Shown here: piece by piece, positions 16,763 through 25,651 of the stretch
Position numbering within the stretch: the first letter of the stretch is position 1
Layout of the letters: each line of letters starts with the position of its first letter
NCBI GenBank assembly: GCA_017514805.1
Contig: JAFWIP010000005.1
Span: 1-56,922 of the forward strand
Source: Candidatus Saccharimonadota bacterium
Lineage (GTDB): Bacteria; Patescibacteriota; Saccharimonadia; Saccharimonadales; Saccharimonadaceae
Length of the DNA: 56,922 nucleotides
Direction: 5' to 3'
Translations under genes and position numbers: made by a program
The notes under the pieces: model-generated
Told to the model about the DNA's origin: nothing
Seen by the model: the letters and a program-made list of their open reading frames with translations, nothing else
The model's database searches: none

Positions 16763-16933
16763 ATATATGCCGATATGCGGCTAGCAGCATAATAACTCTC
16801 ACTATTTGTGCGCCAGACCGCCTCTATCGTTCATATAGAGGGTACTCGTAAAAGCCTCCCTCGGCGCCTACGAGGATTACCCACGCCCCTCTTTTAGAGG
16901 GGCGCTCTTATTGCTTAATAATTAAAGAAAAAA
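16763..16933 (+). other. Hairpin-rich region immediately upstream of the ABC exporter
   Basis: Three nested or adjacent hairpins: CCTCTAT/ATAGAGG (about 16821-16841), GGGTA-CTCGTA paired with TACGAG-gat-TACCC (about 16840-16882), and CGCCCCTC/GAGGGGCG (about 16884-16904) followed by a modest T run. There is no clear Shine-Dalgarno or leaderless -10 before the ATG at 16934. This could be a second regulatory layer for the exporter. Confidence 0.45.
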
Positions 16934-18691
16934 ATGTTCAAAATATTTAGAAATTTCAAAAAACACGACCTCGTCTTTTTATTTGGCGGAGTCATTGCCG
17001 TCATTCTTCAGGTTTGGCTCGAGCTAAAGATGCCTGACTATATGTCAGAAATCACAAAGCTCGTTGAAACCGAAGGGAGCGAGATGGGCGAAATTCTTCG
17101 GAATGGCGGATTAATGCTCGCCTGTGCATTCGGCAGTTTCGCCGCCACGGTAGCGGCGGGCTATTTCTTCGCAACGGCCAGCGCCAGCCTCTCGATGAAT
17201 ACACGCAAAAAGCTATTCGATAAAGTCGAGCGTCTTGGCATGCACGAGGCGAAGGGTTTTTCTACAAGCAGCCTCATAACCCGTACTACGAACGATATTA
17301 CACAAATTCAAATGTTCGTCGCAATGGGGGCACAAATGCTCGTACGCGCACCGATCACTGCGATTTGGGCAATCACAAAGATCGCTGGTAAGAGTTGGCA
17401 ATGGAGCACAGTTACAGCGATTGCAGTAGTAATTTTACTCTCTACGATTATCACGATAATGTCGATCGTGATTCCGCGTTTCAAGCTAATCCAGAAACTC
17501 ACTGATAAACTCAACGGCGTAACTCGCGAGAACCTAACCGGTATTCGTGTAGTGCGCGCTTTTAACGCCGAGAAATATCAGGAGAAAAAGTTCGCGAAGA
17601 CAAACAATGAATTAACCGGCATGAACTTATTTAATGCGCGCGTAATGTCGATTATGTCACCAATGATGTACTTCGTCATGAATGGCGTCACCTTGGCGAT
17701 TTATGTCTCTGGCGCATACATTATTGCGAACGCGGCTGTGCCCGATAGGCTCACCTTATTTAGCGACATGATTGTATTCTCAACTTATGCGTTACACGTA
17801 ATCCTCAGCTTCCTATTCGTCGCAATCACATTGGCAATCCTGCCACGCGCGCAGGTATCTGCAATGCGCATCAACGAAGTATTGAAGGCGCCAATCGACA
17901 TAAAGGATGGCGAGTTCGCTGGCGAGACCGCAGAGACCGGTACGGTCGAATTTCGAAATGTCTCCTTCAAATATCCTGACGCCGAAGAATATTTATTACA
18001 AAACATCTCCTTCCGCGCAGACACGGGCGAGACCGTCGCCTTTATCGGCTCAACCGGTTCCGGTAAGTCGACACTGATTAATCTCGTGCCGAGATTTTAT
18101 GACGTGACCGATGGTGAAGTTTTTATCGACGGCGTCGATGTGCGCGAATATAAGCAAGACGCTCTGAGAAATAAAATTGGCTACGTTTCACAAAAAGCCG
18201 TCATGTTCGACGGAAGCGTTTCGAGTAACGTCGCTTACGGCGATAATGGAAAGGGTAAAAAATCCGAGAAACAAATTAAAGCCGCCGTGCGTGTTGCACA
18301 GGCTAAGAATTTCGTCGAGAAAATGCCGAAGCAGTATAAAGCACATATCGCCCAAGGTGGCACGAACATTTCCGGTGGCCAGAAACAGCGCCTAGCGATC
18401 GCGCGTGCGATTGCGCGTGATCCAGAGATTTATATTTTCGACGATAGTTTTTCGGCGCTTGACTATAAAACCGATGCAGCATTGAGGCGCGATTTAGACA
18501 AGCATACTAATAAAGCAACAAAACTCATCGTCGCGCAGCGAATCGGAACTATTATGCATGCCGACAAGATCCTCGTATTAGATGAAGGTAAATGTGTCGG
18601 TATGGGCACACATAAAGAATTAATGGAGAACTGCGAAGTCTATCAGCAGATAGCACTCTCACAGCTGACGAAGGAGGAGCTCAATGTTTAA
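16934..18691 (+). CDS. ABC exporter subunit A (degenerate ATP site half)
   Basis: A 585-residue type IV ABC exporter half-transporter: six membrane spans (about 1-310) then the ATPase. Walker A is GSTGSGKST, the signature is ISGGQKQR, and Walker B reads IYIFDDSFSALD, where the catalytic Glu of the usual DEATS is Asp. Asp at this place is typical of the degenerate-site partner in heterodimers such as TM287/288, LmrCD and BmrCD. It overlaps the next gene by eight bases, so both are made together. Likely substrates are drugs, lipids or peptides, which cannot be told apart here. Expression may be controlled by the long structured leader. Confidence 0.9.
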   Translation: MFKIFRNFKKHDLVFLFGGVIAVILQVWLELKMPDYMSEITKLVETEGSEMGEILRNGGLMLACAFGSFAATVAAGYFFATASASLSMNTRKKLFDKVERLGMHEAKGFSTSSLITRTTNDITQIQMFVAMGAQMLVRAPITAIWAITKIAGKSWQWSTVTAIAVVILLSTIITIMSIVIPRFKLIQKLTDKLNGVTRENLTGIRVVRAFNAEKYQEKKFAKTNNELTGMNLFNARVMSIMSPMMYFVMNGVTLAIYVSGAYIIANAAVPDRLTLFSDMIVFSTYALHVILSFLFVAITLAILPRAQVSAMRINEVLKAPIDIKDGEFAGETAETGTVEFRNVSFKYPDAEEYLLQNISFRADTGETVAFIGSTGSGKSTLINLVPRFYDVTDGEVFIDGVDVREYKQDALRNKIGYVSQKAVMFDGSVSSNVAYGDNGKGKKSEKQIKAAVRVAQAKNFVEKMPKQYKAHIAQGGTNISGGQKQRLAIARAIARDPEIYIFDDSFSALDYKTDAALRRDLDKHTNKATKLIVAQRIGTIMHADKILVLDEGKCVGMGTHKELMENCEVYQQIALSQLTKEELNV

Positions 18692-20489
18692 CGGCAAAGG
18701 CAATCGCAACGAACAGCCGAAGAATATGAGCAAGAATTTCGGCAATGCGATGAGACGTCTGTTTAAAGAATTGCATAATCTTAAACTGCTCGTCCTGCTT
18801 GGTATTTTGTTTGCAGTAGGTGGCTCAATCCTAACAATTATCGCGCCAGGATATATTGCAGACTTGGCTGACGAGATTAGTAAAGGTCTAGGTCTGATAC
18901 CTGGTAGCAGCATCGATTTTAATATTATTCACGGCATCATGATACTCATGATAATCCTATACGCGTCTGCGGCCATACTAGAGCTCGGCGAAGGCCTAAT
19001 CATGTCTCATGTATCGAATATCTTCGCCAAAGATTTACGCGAACGTATCTCTAAAAAGATCAATCGCTTACCGCTACGATACTTCGATAAAAACCAGACC
19101 GGCGACATTCTTTCGCGCGTCACAAACGATGTCGACACCGTATCAACAAGCCTAAGCAATTCCCTTTCGACAATTATCAGTGAGGCAGCCCTCATGGTCG
19201 GCGTCGCCGTAATGATGTTTATCACAAACTGGATAATGGCACTCGTAGCAGTAGGTGCAAGTTTGGTTGGTTTTCTCGGAATGGGTACAATTCTGAAGAA
19301 GTCACAAAAGTATTTCGAGATGCGCCAAAAAGAATTAGGCAAACTTAATGCCCACATCGAAGAAATCTACTCGGGTCTTAATATTGTTAAGGCCTACAAC
19401 GGCAAAGCAGAAAGCGACCGCAAATTCGACCAGCTAAACAAGCGCGTTTATATCGCCAACCAACGTAGCCAATTCTTGTCTGGATTAATGCATCCAATCA
19501 TGGCTTTCATTGGTAATTTCGGCTACGTCGCGGTCTGCGTGACCGGCGCATTATTTACAGCAAATAACGTTATTACTTTCGGCGTAATTGTAGCCTTTAT
19601 TAGCTATGTACGCTTGTTTACCTCGCCACTATCTCGCATTGCGCAGTCGATGACGAATCTTCAGTCTGCCGCTGCTGCGAGCGAACGCGTATTTGAATTT
19701 ATCGACGAAGAAGAGATGTCGGCCGAAGATAACATCAAGCAACACGTCGACAAAGAAAAAATTCGTGGCGACATTGAATTCGATCACGTAAAATTCGGAT
19801 ACGACAGCGATAAACTAATCATTAAAGATTTCTCCGCTAAAGCTAAAGCTGGGCAAAAAATCGCAATCGTCGGCCCGACTGGTGCCGGCAAAACCACAAT
19901 GGTTAATCTTTTAATGAAGTTCTACGATATTGATTCTGGCGAAATCCGCATTGATGGCATTTCGACGCGCGAAATGACTCGCGAAGATATTCACTCACTC
20001 TTCACGATGGTCCTTCAGGATACATGGATGTTTGCCGGTAGTGTTCGCGATAACATCGTTTATAATCGCCGTGGCATTTCAGATGAAGAAGTAATGAAGA
20101 TCTGTAAGACTGTCGGTTTGTCACACTTTATTAAAACATTGCCAGACGGACTTTCGACTGATATTTCCGAGAATGATTCAATTTCCGCTGGACAGAAACA
20201 GCTACTCACAATTGCTCGCGGCATGGTCGAAGACGCGCCGTTCTTGATTCTTGACGAAGCGACCTCGAATGTCGATACGCGCACTGAAGAACTTGTCCAG
20301 AAAGCAATGGATAAGCTCATGGAAGGTCGCACTTCTTTTATCATCGCACACCGTCTTTCCACGATTAAAAATGCCGACCTTATTCTCGTAATGAATGAAG
20401 GTAATATTATCGAGACTGGAAACCATAAAGAACTCATGAAGAAGAATGGTTTCTACGCCGAGCTCTATAATTCGCAATTTGCATTATAA
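18684..20489 (+). CDS. ABC exporter subunit B (catalytic ATP site half)
   Basis: A 601-residue partner half-transporter. Six membrane spans lie in the first 320 residues, followed by the ATPase with Walker A GPTGAGKTTMV, signature SISAGQKQLL (slightly non-canonical) and Walker B FLILDEATSNVD with the catalytic Glu present. In heterodimeric exporters one consensus and one degenerate ATP site form across the two chains, which matches this pair. The start ATG at 18684 follows GGAGGAG, and the four-base spacing favours it. The stop lies one base from the stop of the convergent gene 20491-21180 with no terminator between. Confidence 0.9.
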   Translation: MFNGKGNRNEQPKNMSKNFGNAMRRLFKELHNLKLLVLLGILFAVGGSILTIIAPGYIADLADEISKGLGLIPGSSIDFNIIHGIMILMIILYASAAILELGEGLIMSHVSNIFAKDLRERISKKINRLPLRYFDKNQTGDILSRVTNDVDTVSTSLSNSLSTIISEAALMVGVAVMMFITNWIMALVAVGASLVGFLGMGTILKKSQKYFEMRQKELGKLNAHIEEIYSGLNIVKAYNGKAESDRKFDQLNKRVYIANQRSQFLSGLMHPIMAFIGNFGYVAVCVTGALFTANNVITFGVIVAFISYVRLFTSPLSRIAQSMTNLQSAAAASERVFEFIDEEEMSAEDNIKQHVDKEKIRGDIEFDHVKFGYDSDKLIIKDFSAKAKAGQKIAIVGPTGAGKTTMVNLLMKFYDIDSGEIRIDGISTREMTREDIHSLFTMVLQDTWMFAGSVRDNIVYNRRGISDEEVMKICKTVGLSHFIKTLPDGLSTDISENDSISAGQKQLLTIARGMVEDAPFLILDEATSNVDTRTEELVQKAMDKLMEGRTSFIIAHRLSTIKNADLILVMNEGNIIETGNHKELMKKNGFYAELYNSQFAL

Positions 20490-20490
20490 A

Positions 20491-21180
20491 CTATTTGATT
20501 GTTTTGACTTTTTCGAGAATATCGTAATATTGCTTTTTGACAGAGGAGTCAGAAAACTTAATTTCCTTACCATCAGCATTCCAAGCCTTCGGATATTTAG
20601 CGAGCAATTCAAGTTCCGCAATATAAGTATCCAACATTCCCTGAATCATTTTAAATGCATCCGCATAGTTAACATGCGAATCCTCGTCCGCAAAATCCTT
20701 TCCTAGCTCTTCGCGATAACGATTTTTGAATTCATCATTCAACTCATTCCCGATTTGTTCAACTGCAGCATCAATTGTCTTGACCTTGTTGTATTTTTCG
20801 CGCGCAGTCTCAAAAGTAGTTTTCGCATTTTTTAGCTTAGTGAGAATATCTTTAAATTCTGGCGCATTCGCACGCAGCTTATCTGCGTCGAGCGCAGTGT
20901 TCAATTCTTCGTCAGACTGAATCTCTTCTAGCGTAGAAAGAGACTCTAGGCGATTCCTGACATAATCTTTAACTGCGCGCTCAAGCTTCCCCCAATCGCC
21001 GCCAGCGGATGTACGATCGAGCAGTGGCGTTATAGAATTCTGACTGTCCGACAAGTATATTTTGCGAAGCTGGCTAATTTCTCGACCATAAATATGAGCT
21101 GGATGGTTCCAATAAAAAGCAAAGCCCAAGACCGACACGGAGACAATTCCGGCAACGATAATTTTGATCGATTTCTTCAT
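20491..21180 (-). CDS. Membrane-anchored helical protein of unknown function
   Basis: A 229-residue protein: short basic N-terminus MKKSIK, one hydrophobic span (about 7-27), then an extracytoplasmic part that is almost wholly alpha-helical and charged, with coiled-coil character near 65-150. No family recognised. The start at 21180 is chosen because TATAAT (21187-21192) ends six bases before it, predicting a leaderless message; the longer reading to 21219 would run through that promoter. It is convergent with the ABC exporter, with stops one base apart. Confidence 0.7.
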   Translation of the reverse strand: MKKSIKIIVAGIVSVSVLGFAFYWNHPAHIYGREISQLRKIYLSDSQNSITPLLDRTSAGGDWGKLERAVKDYVRNRLESLSTLEEIQSDEELNTALDADKLRANAPEFKDILTKLKNAKTTFETAREKYNKVKTIDAAVEQIGNELNDEFKNRYREELGKDFADEDSHVNYADAFKMIQGMLDTYIAELELLAKYPKAWNADGKEIKFSDSSVKKQYYDILEKVKTIK

Positions 21181-21186
21181 ACGAAA

Positions 21187-21192
21187 ATTATA
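21187..21192 (-). promoter_or_regulatory. Leaderless -10 promoter of the 20.5 kb gene
   Basis: TATAAT on the minus strand and six bases to the ATG at 21180. Confidence 0.6.
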
Positions 21193-21261
21193 ACTCAAAA
21201 GATATCTTTTGCGCTTCAAACGGGTGCAAATTCATTCCGCTAGTGCTATACTAATAGGTAG

Positions 21262-22479
21262 ATGAAAATTTTGATGCTAGGATGGGAACTCCCTCCCCAC
21301 AACAGTGGTGGATTGGGCGTAGCATGCCTTAATCTGTCTAAATCTCTCGCAAAGATGGGGGCAGACATCGATTTTGTTGTACCTTATGAAGCAGAGCATC
21401 ATCTAAAATATATGAACGTTCTTTCGGCAATGAAGATCGATCCGCTTATTCGCTATGGCGGCGCATACGAGTCGAAAGAAATCGAAGTGAAAAAATTTCA
21501 CAAAACAGATACAAAACAGGTATTATCTATTCGCGACATCCAGAAGAGTTATTGCGAGTTCGTCGAACGCTATCTGATGGATTTTAAGCCAGATGTCGTA
21601 CATGCACACGATTGGCTTACTTACGAGGCGGGTATTCTCGCAAAGAAACAGTACGGCATCCCACTCGTTGCGCATGTCCACGCAACAGAATTTGATCGTG
21701 GCGGCGAAAATGGCGGTAATCCGCTAATTCACGAGATTGAATATCAAGGCTTAATTTGGGCTGATAAAATTATTGCCGTTAGCCAGGCCACGAAGAATAT
21801 CATCGTCGAGAAATACAAGATCCCGGCAAGTAAAATTGATGTCGCATACAATGGCTGGACTTCTCCAGACGACGATTACCATTACGACGGTTCAAGCTAT
21901 CAATATCTCGAGAATCTAAAGAAAAAAGGCTATACGATTATTTCTACCGTTGGTCGCTTCACGCTACAGAAAGGCCTCTTCCATCTCATGCGTGCGGCTG
22001 CACGCGCAATTAGTTTCCATCCAAAGATGGTCTTCCTTTTCGCGGGTGATGGCGAGCAAAAAGATGAACTCATGCGCATGAGCGCCGACCTCGGCATCTC
22101 GCAAAACGTTATCTTTACTGGTTTTATTCGCGGCAAACAATTGCGCGATATTTATAGCATTTCCGATATTTTTGTAATGTCTTCCGTATCGGAGCCATTT
22201 GGCCTCACCGCACTCGAAGCTGCTCATCATGGCAATGCCCTGATCGTAACAAAGCAGTCTGGCGTTGGCGAGGTCTTGCATTCAATTCTTCGCTACGATT
22301 TCTGGGACGAAGACAAACTTGCTGGTGCATTAGTCAACATCGCTGAGAGCCCTGCTCTTGTAGATTCCTTACGCGATGGCATCAAACACGAATACGCACG
22401 CATCTCTTGGGATGACGTTGCGAAAAAGTGCGTCGAAGTGTATGATGAAGTAAGGAAACATAAGAGAAATCGGTTTTAG
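21262..22479 (+). CDS. Glycosyltransferase (GT4/GT5, glycogen-synthase-like)
   Basis: A 405-residue GT-B fold enzyme. The N-terminus MLGWELPPHNSGGLGVA matches the sugar-nucleotide glycogen synthase start (the KxGGL-type loop, here SGGLG). The C-terminal half has VGRFTLQKGLFHLMRA, FAGDGEQKDELMRM and SEPFGLTALEAAHHG, the E-x7-E region of retaining GT4 enzymes. With the GH57 gene 18 bases downstream it forms an operon of a type known for alpha-glucan metabolism. It probably extends a glucan from ADP- or UDP-glucose; the donor is not readable here. The extended -10 TGCTATACT gives a leader of only about three bases. Confidence 0.85.
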   Translation: MKILMLGWELPPHNSGGLGVACLNLSKSLAKMGADIDFVVPYEAEHHLKYMNVLSAMKIDPLIRYGGAYESKEIEVKKFHKTDTKQVLSIRDIQKSYCEFVERYLMDFKPDVVHAHDWLTYEAGILAKKQYGIPLVAHVHATEFDRGGENGGNPLIHEIEYQGLIWADKIIAVSQATKNIIVEKYKIPASKIDVAYNGWTSPDDDYHYDGSSYQYLENLKKKGYTIISTVGRFTLQKGLFHLMRAAARAISFHPKMVFLFAGDGEQKDELMRMSADLGISQNVIFTGFIRGKQLRDIYSISDIFVMSSVSEPFGLTALEAAHHGNALIVTKQSGVGEVLHSILRYDFWDEDKLAGALVNIAESPALVDSLRDGIKHEYARISWDDVAKKCVEVYDEVRKHKRNRF

Positions 22480-22497
22480 GCGAGGTAATACTAATCA

Positions 22498-23712
22498 ATG
22501 CGTTCAATAGTCTTATATTTGCACATGCACCAACCGTGGCGCTTGAAGCACTACAGCATTTTTTCCGTCGACCACGATCATGATTATTGGACCGAAAAAG
22601 ATTGGTACGCCGGCACGAATAATGAGCGTATCTTCAAGAAAGTTGCCGAAAAGTCCTATCGCCCAATGCTCGCAATTCTCGAAAAATGCATCAATACTTA
22701 TGCTGGTTTCAAGTTCTCGATCTCCATCACTGGCACGTGGTTAGACCAGGCCGAAAAATGGGAACCAGAACTAATCGAAACATTAAAGCGTCTAGTTAAG
22801 ACTGGTCGCGTCGAAATCGTAGCCGAGACATATTATCATTCACTTGCTTTCTTCTATGACCGCGAGGAATTCGAGGCACAGGTCAAAGCGCATCAGGACA
22901 AGATTCATAAATTATTTGGCGTTAAGAGCCAGGTTTATCGCAATACCGAGCTATCTTATAATAACGAGCTCGCACGTTGGGCCGACGAATTCGGCTTCAA
23001 AGGCATTCTCGCTGAAGGATGGGATAAAATTCTTGAATGGCGCAGCCCAAACTTCGTCTATCGTCCAGAAGGATGCAAGAATATTAAGCTACTCATGAAA
23101 AACTATCGTCTTTCCGATGATGTCGCTTTTCGCTTCTCAGACAAGCACTGGAAAGAATGGCCGCTTACAGTCGATAAGTATATTCAGTGGCTCGAGGCGG
23201 CAACCCTGCGCGGGCCATTAATCAACCTCTTCATGGATTTTGAAACCTTTGGCGAAAACATCTGGGAAGATACCGGCATCTTTAAGTTCTTCGAACACCT
23301 CGTTTATCGTTGGGATCGCGACAAGGATAATAATTTCTTGACCGTCTCCGAAGCTTGCGATGCTGCAGAGCCGACCGCAGAGATTTCAATGCCTTGGACA
23401 GTAACCTGGGCAGACACTGAGCGCGACTTGTCGGCTTGGCTCGGCAATTCAATGCAACACGAAGCAATGAAGTCTGTCTATAGCCTCAAAAACGAAATAC
23501 TTGCAAGCGGCGATCCGAAGATTATCGAAGACTGGCGTCGTCTACAGACCTCTGACCATCCATATTACATGTGCACAAAGTATTTCAATGATGGCGACGT
23601 TCATGCCTACTTCTCACCATACGATTCGCCTTATGACGCATTCTTGTATTATATGAATGCTCTTCGCGATATGCGCGGCAGACTTGACGGTATCACACGA
23701 CGTAAAAAATAA
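22498..23712 (+). CDS. Glycoside hydrolase family 57 (alpha-amylase or branching type)
   Basis: A 404-residue enzyme with GH57 landmarks: HMHQPWRLK near the N-terminus (residues 9-17), SITGTWLDQAE, the region YRNTELSYNNE with the likely nucleophile Glu, and FMDFETFGENI with the probable acid/base Asp. GH57 members cleave or transfer alpha-1,4/1,6-glucan chains in the cytoplasm. It follows the glycosyltransferase after 18 bases with a Shine-Dalgarno (GAGGT). Together they could build and mobilise a storage glucan feeding the phosphoketolase route (inference). Whether it is an amylase or a branching enzyme cannot be decided here. Confidence 0.88.
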   Translation: MRSIVLYLHMHQPWRLKHYSIFSVDHDHDYWTEKDWYAGTNNERIFKKVAEKSYRPMLAILEKCINTYAGFKFSISITGTWLDQAEKWEPELIETLKRLVKTGRVEIVAETYYHSLAFFYDREEFEAQVKAHQDKIHKLFGVKSQVYRNTELSYNNELARWADEFGFKGILAEGWDKILEWRSPNFVYRPEGCKNIKLLMKNYRLSDDVAFRFSDKHWKEWPLTVDKYIQWLEAATLRGPLINLFMDFETFGENIWEDTGIFKFFEHLVYRWDRDKDNNFLTVSEACDAAEPTAEISMPWTVTWADTERDLSAWLGNSMQHEAMKSVYSLKNEILASGDPKIIEDWRRLQTSDHPYYMCTKYFNDGDVHAYFSPYDSPYDAFLYYMNALRDMRGRLDGITRRKK

Positions 23713-23716
23713 CATC

Positions 23717-23747
23717 AAAAAACTGGAGCATATCGCTCCAGTTTTTT
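23717..23747. terminator. Bidirectional terminator after GH57
   Basis: A6, CTGGAGC, loop ATATC, GCTCCAG, T6. It serves the convergent GH57 gene and the large surface-protein gene. Confidence 0.9.
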
Positions 23748-25578
23748 ATTGCTCAACCACGTATGGATTTTCCTTTGTGCCGTCGCCAGAAACGCCGACT
23801 TTTGTTCCAGCTTTTAGCGAGACAGATGGGCGGAAACCGCTCTTGTCATAAAAGATTTCACGATTAAACATATATGTACTGCCCATAACATAATAACGGT
23901 TGCTGCTGCCGGTTCCAGACGATTGTGGTGTCATTGTCCAGTTATACCACGAGCTCGTCAAATATGAATCCATATTGCCATTATTCATGCCAGCAAGCGT
24001 AAATTCATCCGCCGTGAGTAGCCCAACTTTGTAGCCCAACTTACCATTACCATTAGTCGTATCGGACTTCGTAAACGCATCTCTTTGCAAAGGACAATCT
24101 AAAATTGGTGCGTATCGACGATAATTGAAGGTAAAAGTCGCACCAGTTGCCGACGCCGAATAGACGCTTCGATCATTACAGAAAATAGCATCTTCTAGCT
24201 CATTCTCGTGAGCATCAAGCCCATTCGCTACGAACCAGCCCTCAATCGCCGTCTTCGCAATTGAATCATGCACGTTTTCGAATGCACTCTCTCGGAGATC
24301 AGCATAGTCGTCATAGCCACCGAGTGGACAATAGTTAATCGTATCGGAATACGAGGAGTAAGAATAGATTATCGCAATGTTTGCTTCATCGCACGTAGTT
24401 GTGCCATCAAGACAGAAATATGGATATCGACTAGAATAGCTACTTGCGGTTCCCGTAATATAAGCGCCCTCACTTGTATCGAGCGTATAGCTATTGCCAT
24501 TTCTGGTCACACCGTTCGAGAAGGTAAAGACCGTACTTCCTGCCGTTATGCTCTCTTTATATATCTTTTCATTATACATATAACCAGAATCGGCAAAGGT
24601 GCCTTCACTAGAATGTCCTTGTTCGTAGTAGTTGATTGGGAAGTCATGGACGTTAGTATATTGGCGATCGAATGTAGAATAATTGCTATGGATTATATCG
24701 CTATAGGAGCTGCTAGCGCTCGCCCGACATTGGCGTGCTCCATCCACGACAGTAGGTACGCCATTATAAACAATCTTTATACCACCAGTATACGTAGTGC
24801 GCACAATCTTCCAGCATATGTTTGACCAGATTATGTTGTTGTCCGGGATCTGCCCACGATAATAGTAAACCGTCTGGCCTTTTTCGGTATAAGGATCAAT
24901 GCCGTTACCATTTGCTACGACTGGATCATCAGAGATTTTTGCTCCACGAGAATAATCGATTGTCATGGCTGGGTTAGCTTGCGCGGTAATAATACTATGC
25001 AGATCGGTCCAGGAATCTTTGTTTTCGGCCTCGATTGATTGCGCGGTAATCTTGAGATGGTAAGTCGCATCGCCATATAATTTATCGGCGCCAGTCAGAG
25101 TGTCAATATTAGCATCACAATTAAGCGTTACGGCCGTCATGAGCGGATTCGTCGTAGCGCCTTTGGCGAGATCCGTGTCATAGTAATAATATGAACCTTC
25201 TTTTGTCCAGCCGGAATTCTGAGGAAAATTAATTTGCGCCATCGTCAAACCAGATGCGGCGGAAACGAGCGGTAATTCAGTCGTGCCGTCACTAGCGAGC
25301 CATTGCTCTTCTAGCTTAACGCGCACGGCAATCGGACTAGACGAACTCGAGTCATTGGTAACAGTAAAGATTTTATCGATCGTATCACAAGTCATCCAAT
25401 TTTGCGGCGCATCAAATGTTTCCGTGAATAATGTCTTATAACCTGGCAATTGCATCTTATCGGACATGACGGCCCGATCGTGACTATAGGCAATTGTTGC
25501 GCCAACTGCGATAAGCGCAAGAGCAGGAATCGTGACGACCAGCAAGCGCTTTCGATTATTCTTAAGATGTTTTTTCAT
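23746..25578 (-). CDS. Large surface protein with camelysin-like N-terminal domain
   Basis: A 610-residue exported protein. The signal region (NNRKRLLVVTIPALALIA with VGATIAYSHD) is of the SipW/TasA type. Residues about 35-190 are homologous by eye to the 192-residue protein at 12.4 kb (FTETFDAPQNWMTCD against FTEVFESPQNWKSCD). The remaining 400 residues are Tyr/Ser/Asn-rich with several Cys and end in GDGTKENPYVVEQ, a pattern seen in Gram-positive type surface proteins. No sortase tail is present. It is probably an adhesin or matrix protein. The promoter at 25621-25649 has TTGACA-N17-TAAAAT and the leader is about 35 nt with an AGG ribosome site. Confidence 0.8.
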   Translation of the reverse strand: MKKHLKNNRKRLLVVTIPALALIAVGATIAYSHDRAVMSDKMQLPGYKTLFTETFDAPQNWMTCDTIDKIFTVTNDSSSSSPIAVRVKLEEQWLASDGTTELPLVSAASGLTMAQINFPQNSGWTKEGSYYYYDTDLAKGATTNPLMTAVTLNCDANIDTLTGADKLYGDATYHLKITAQSIEAENKDSWTDLHSIITAQANPAMTIDYSRGAKISDDPVVANGNGIDPYTEKGQTVYYYRGQIPDNNIIWSNICWKIVRTTYTGGIKIVYNGVPTVVDGARQCRASASSSYSDIIHSNYSTFDRQYTNVHDFPINYYEQGHSSEGTFADSGYMYNEKIYKESITAGSTVFTFSNGVTRNGNSYTLDTSEGAYITGTASSYSSRYPYFCLDGTTTCDEANIAIIYSYSSYSDTINYCPLGGYDDYADLRESAFENVHDSIAKTAIEGWFVANGLDAHENELEDAIFCNDRSVYSASATGATFTFNYRRYAPILDCPLQRDAFTKSDTTNGNGKLGYKVGLLTADEFTLAGMNNGNMDSYLTSSWYNWTMTPQSSGTGSSNRYYVMGSTYMFNREIFYDKSGFRPSVSLKAGTKVGVSGDGTKENPYVVEQ

Positions 25579-25620
25579 ATTTTGGCCTGTTTATTTTTAT
25601 CGATAAAAAAACTTATGCTT

Positions 25621-25649
25621 ATTTTATCTTAAAAATGCATCTCTGTCAA
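25621..25649 (-). promoter_or_regulatory. Promoter of the large surface protein
   Basis: TTGACA (25644-25649), 17-base spacer, TAAAAT (25621-25626). The leader carries AAGCATAAG directly after the -10, a string also found after or within other promoters of this class. Confidence 0.8.
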
Positions 25650-25651
25650 GA

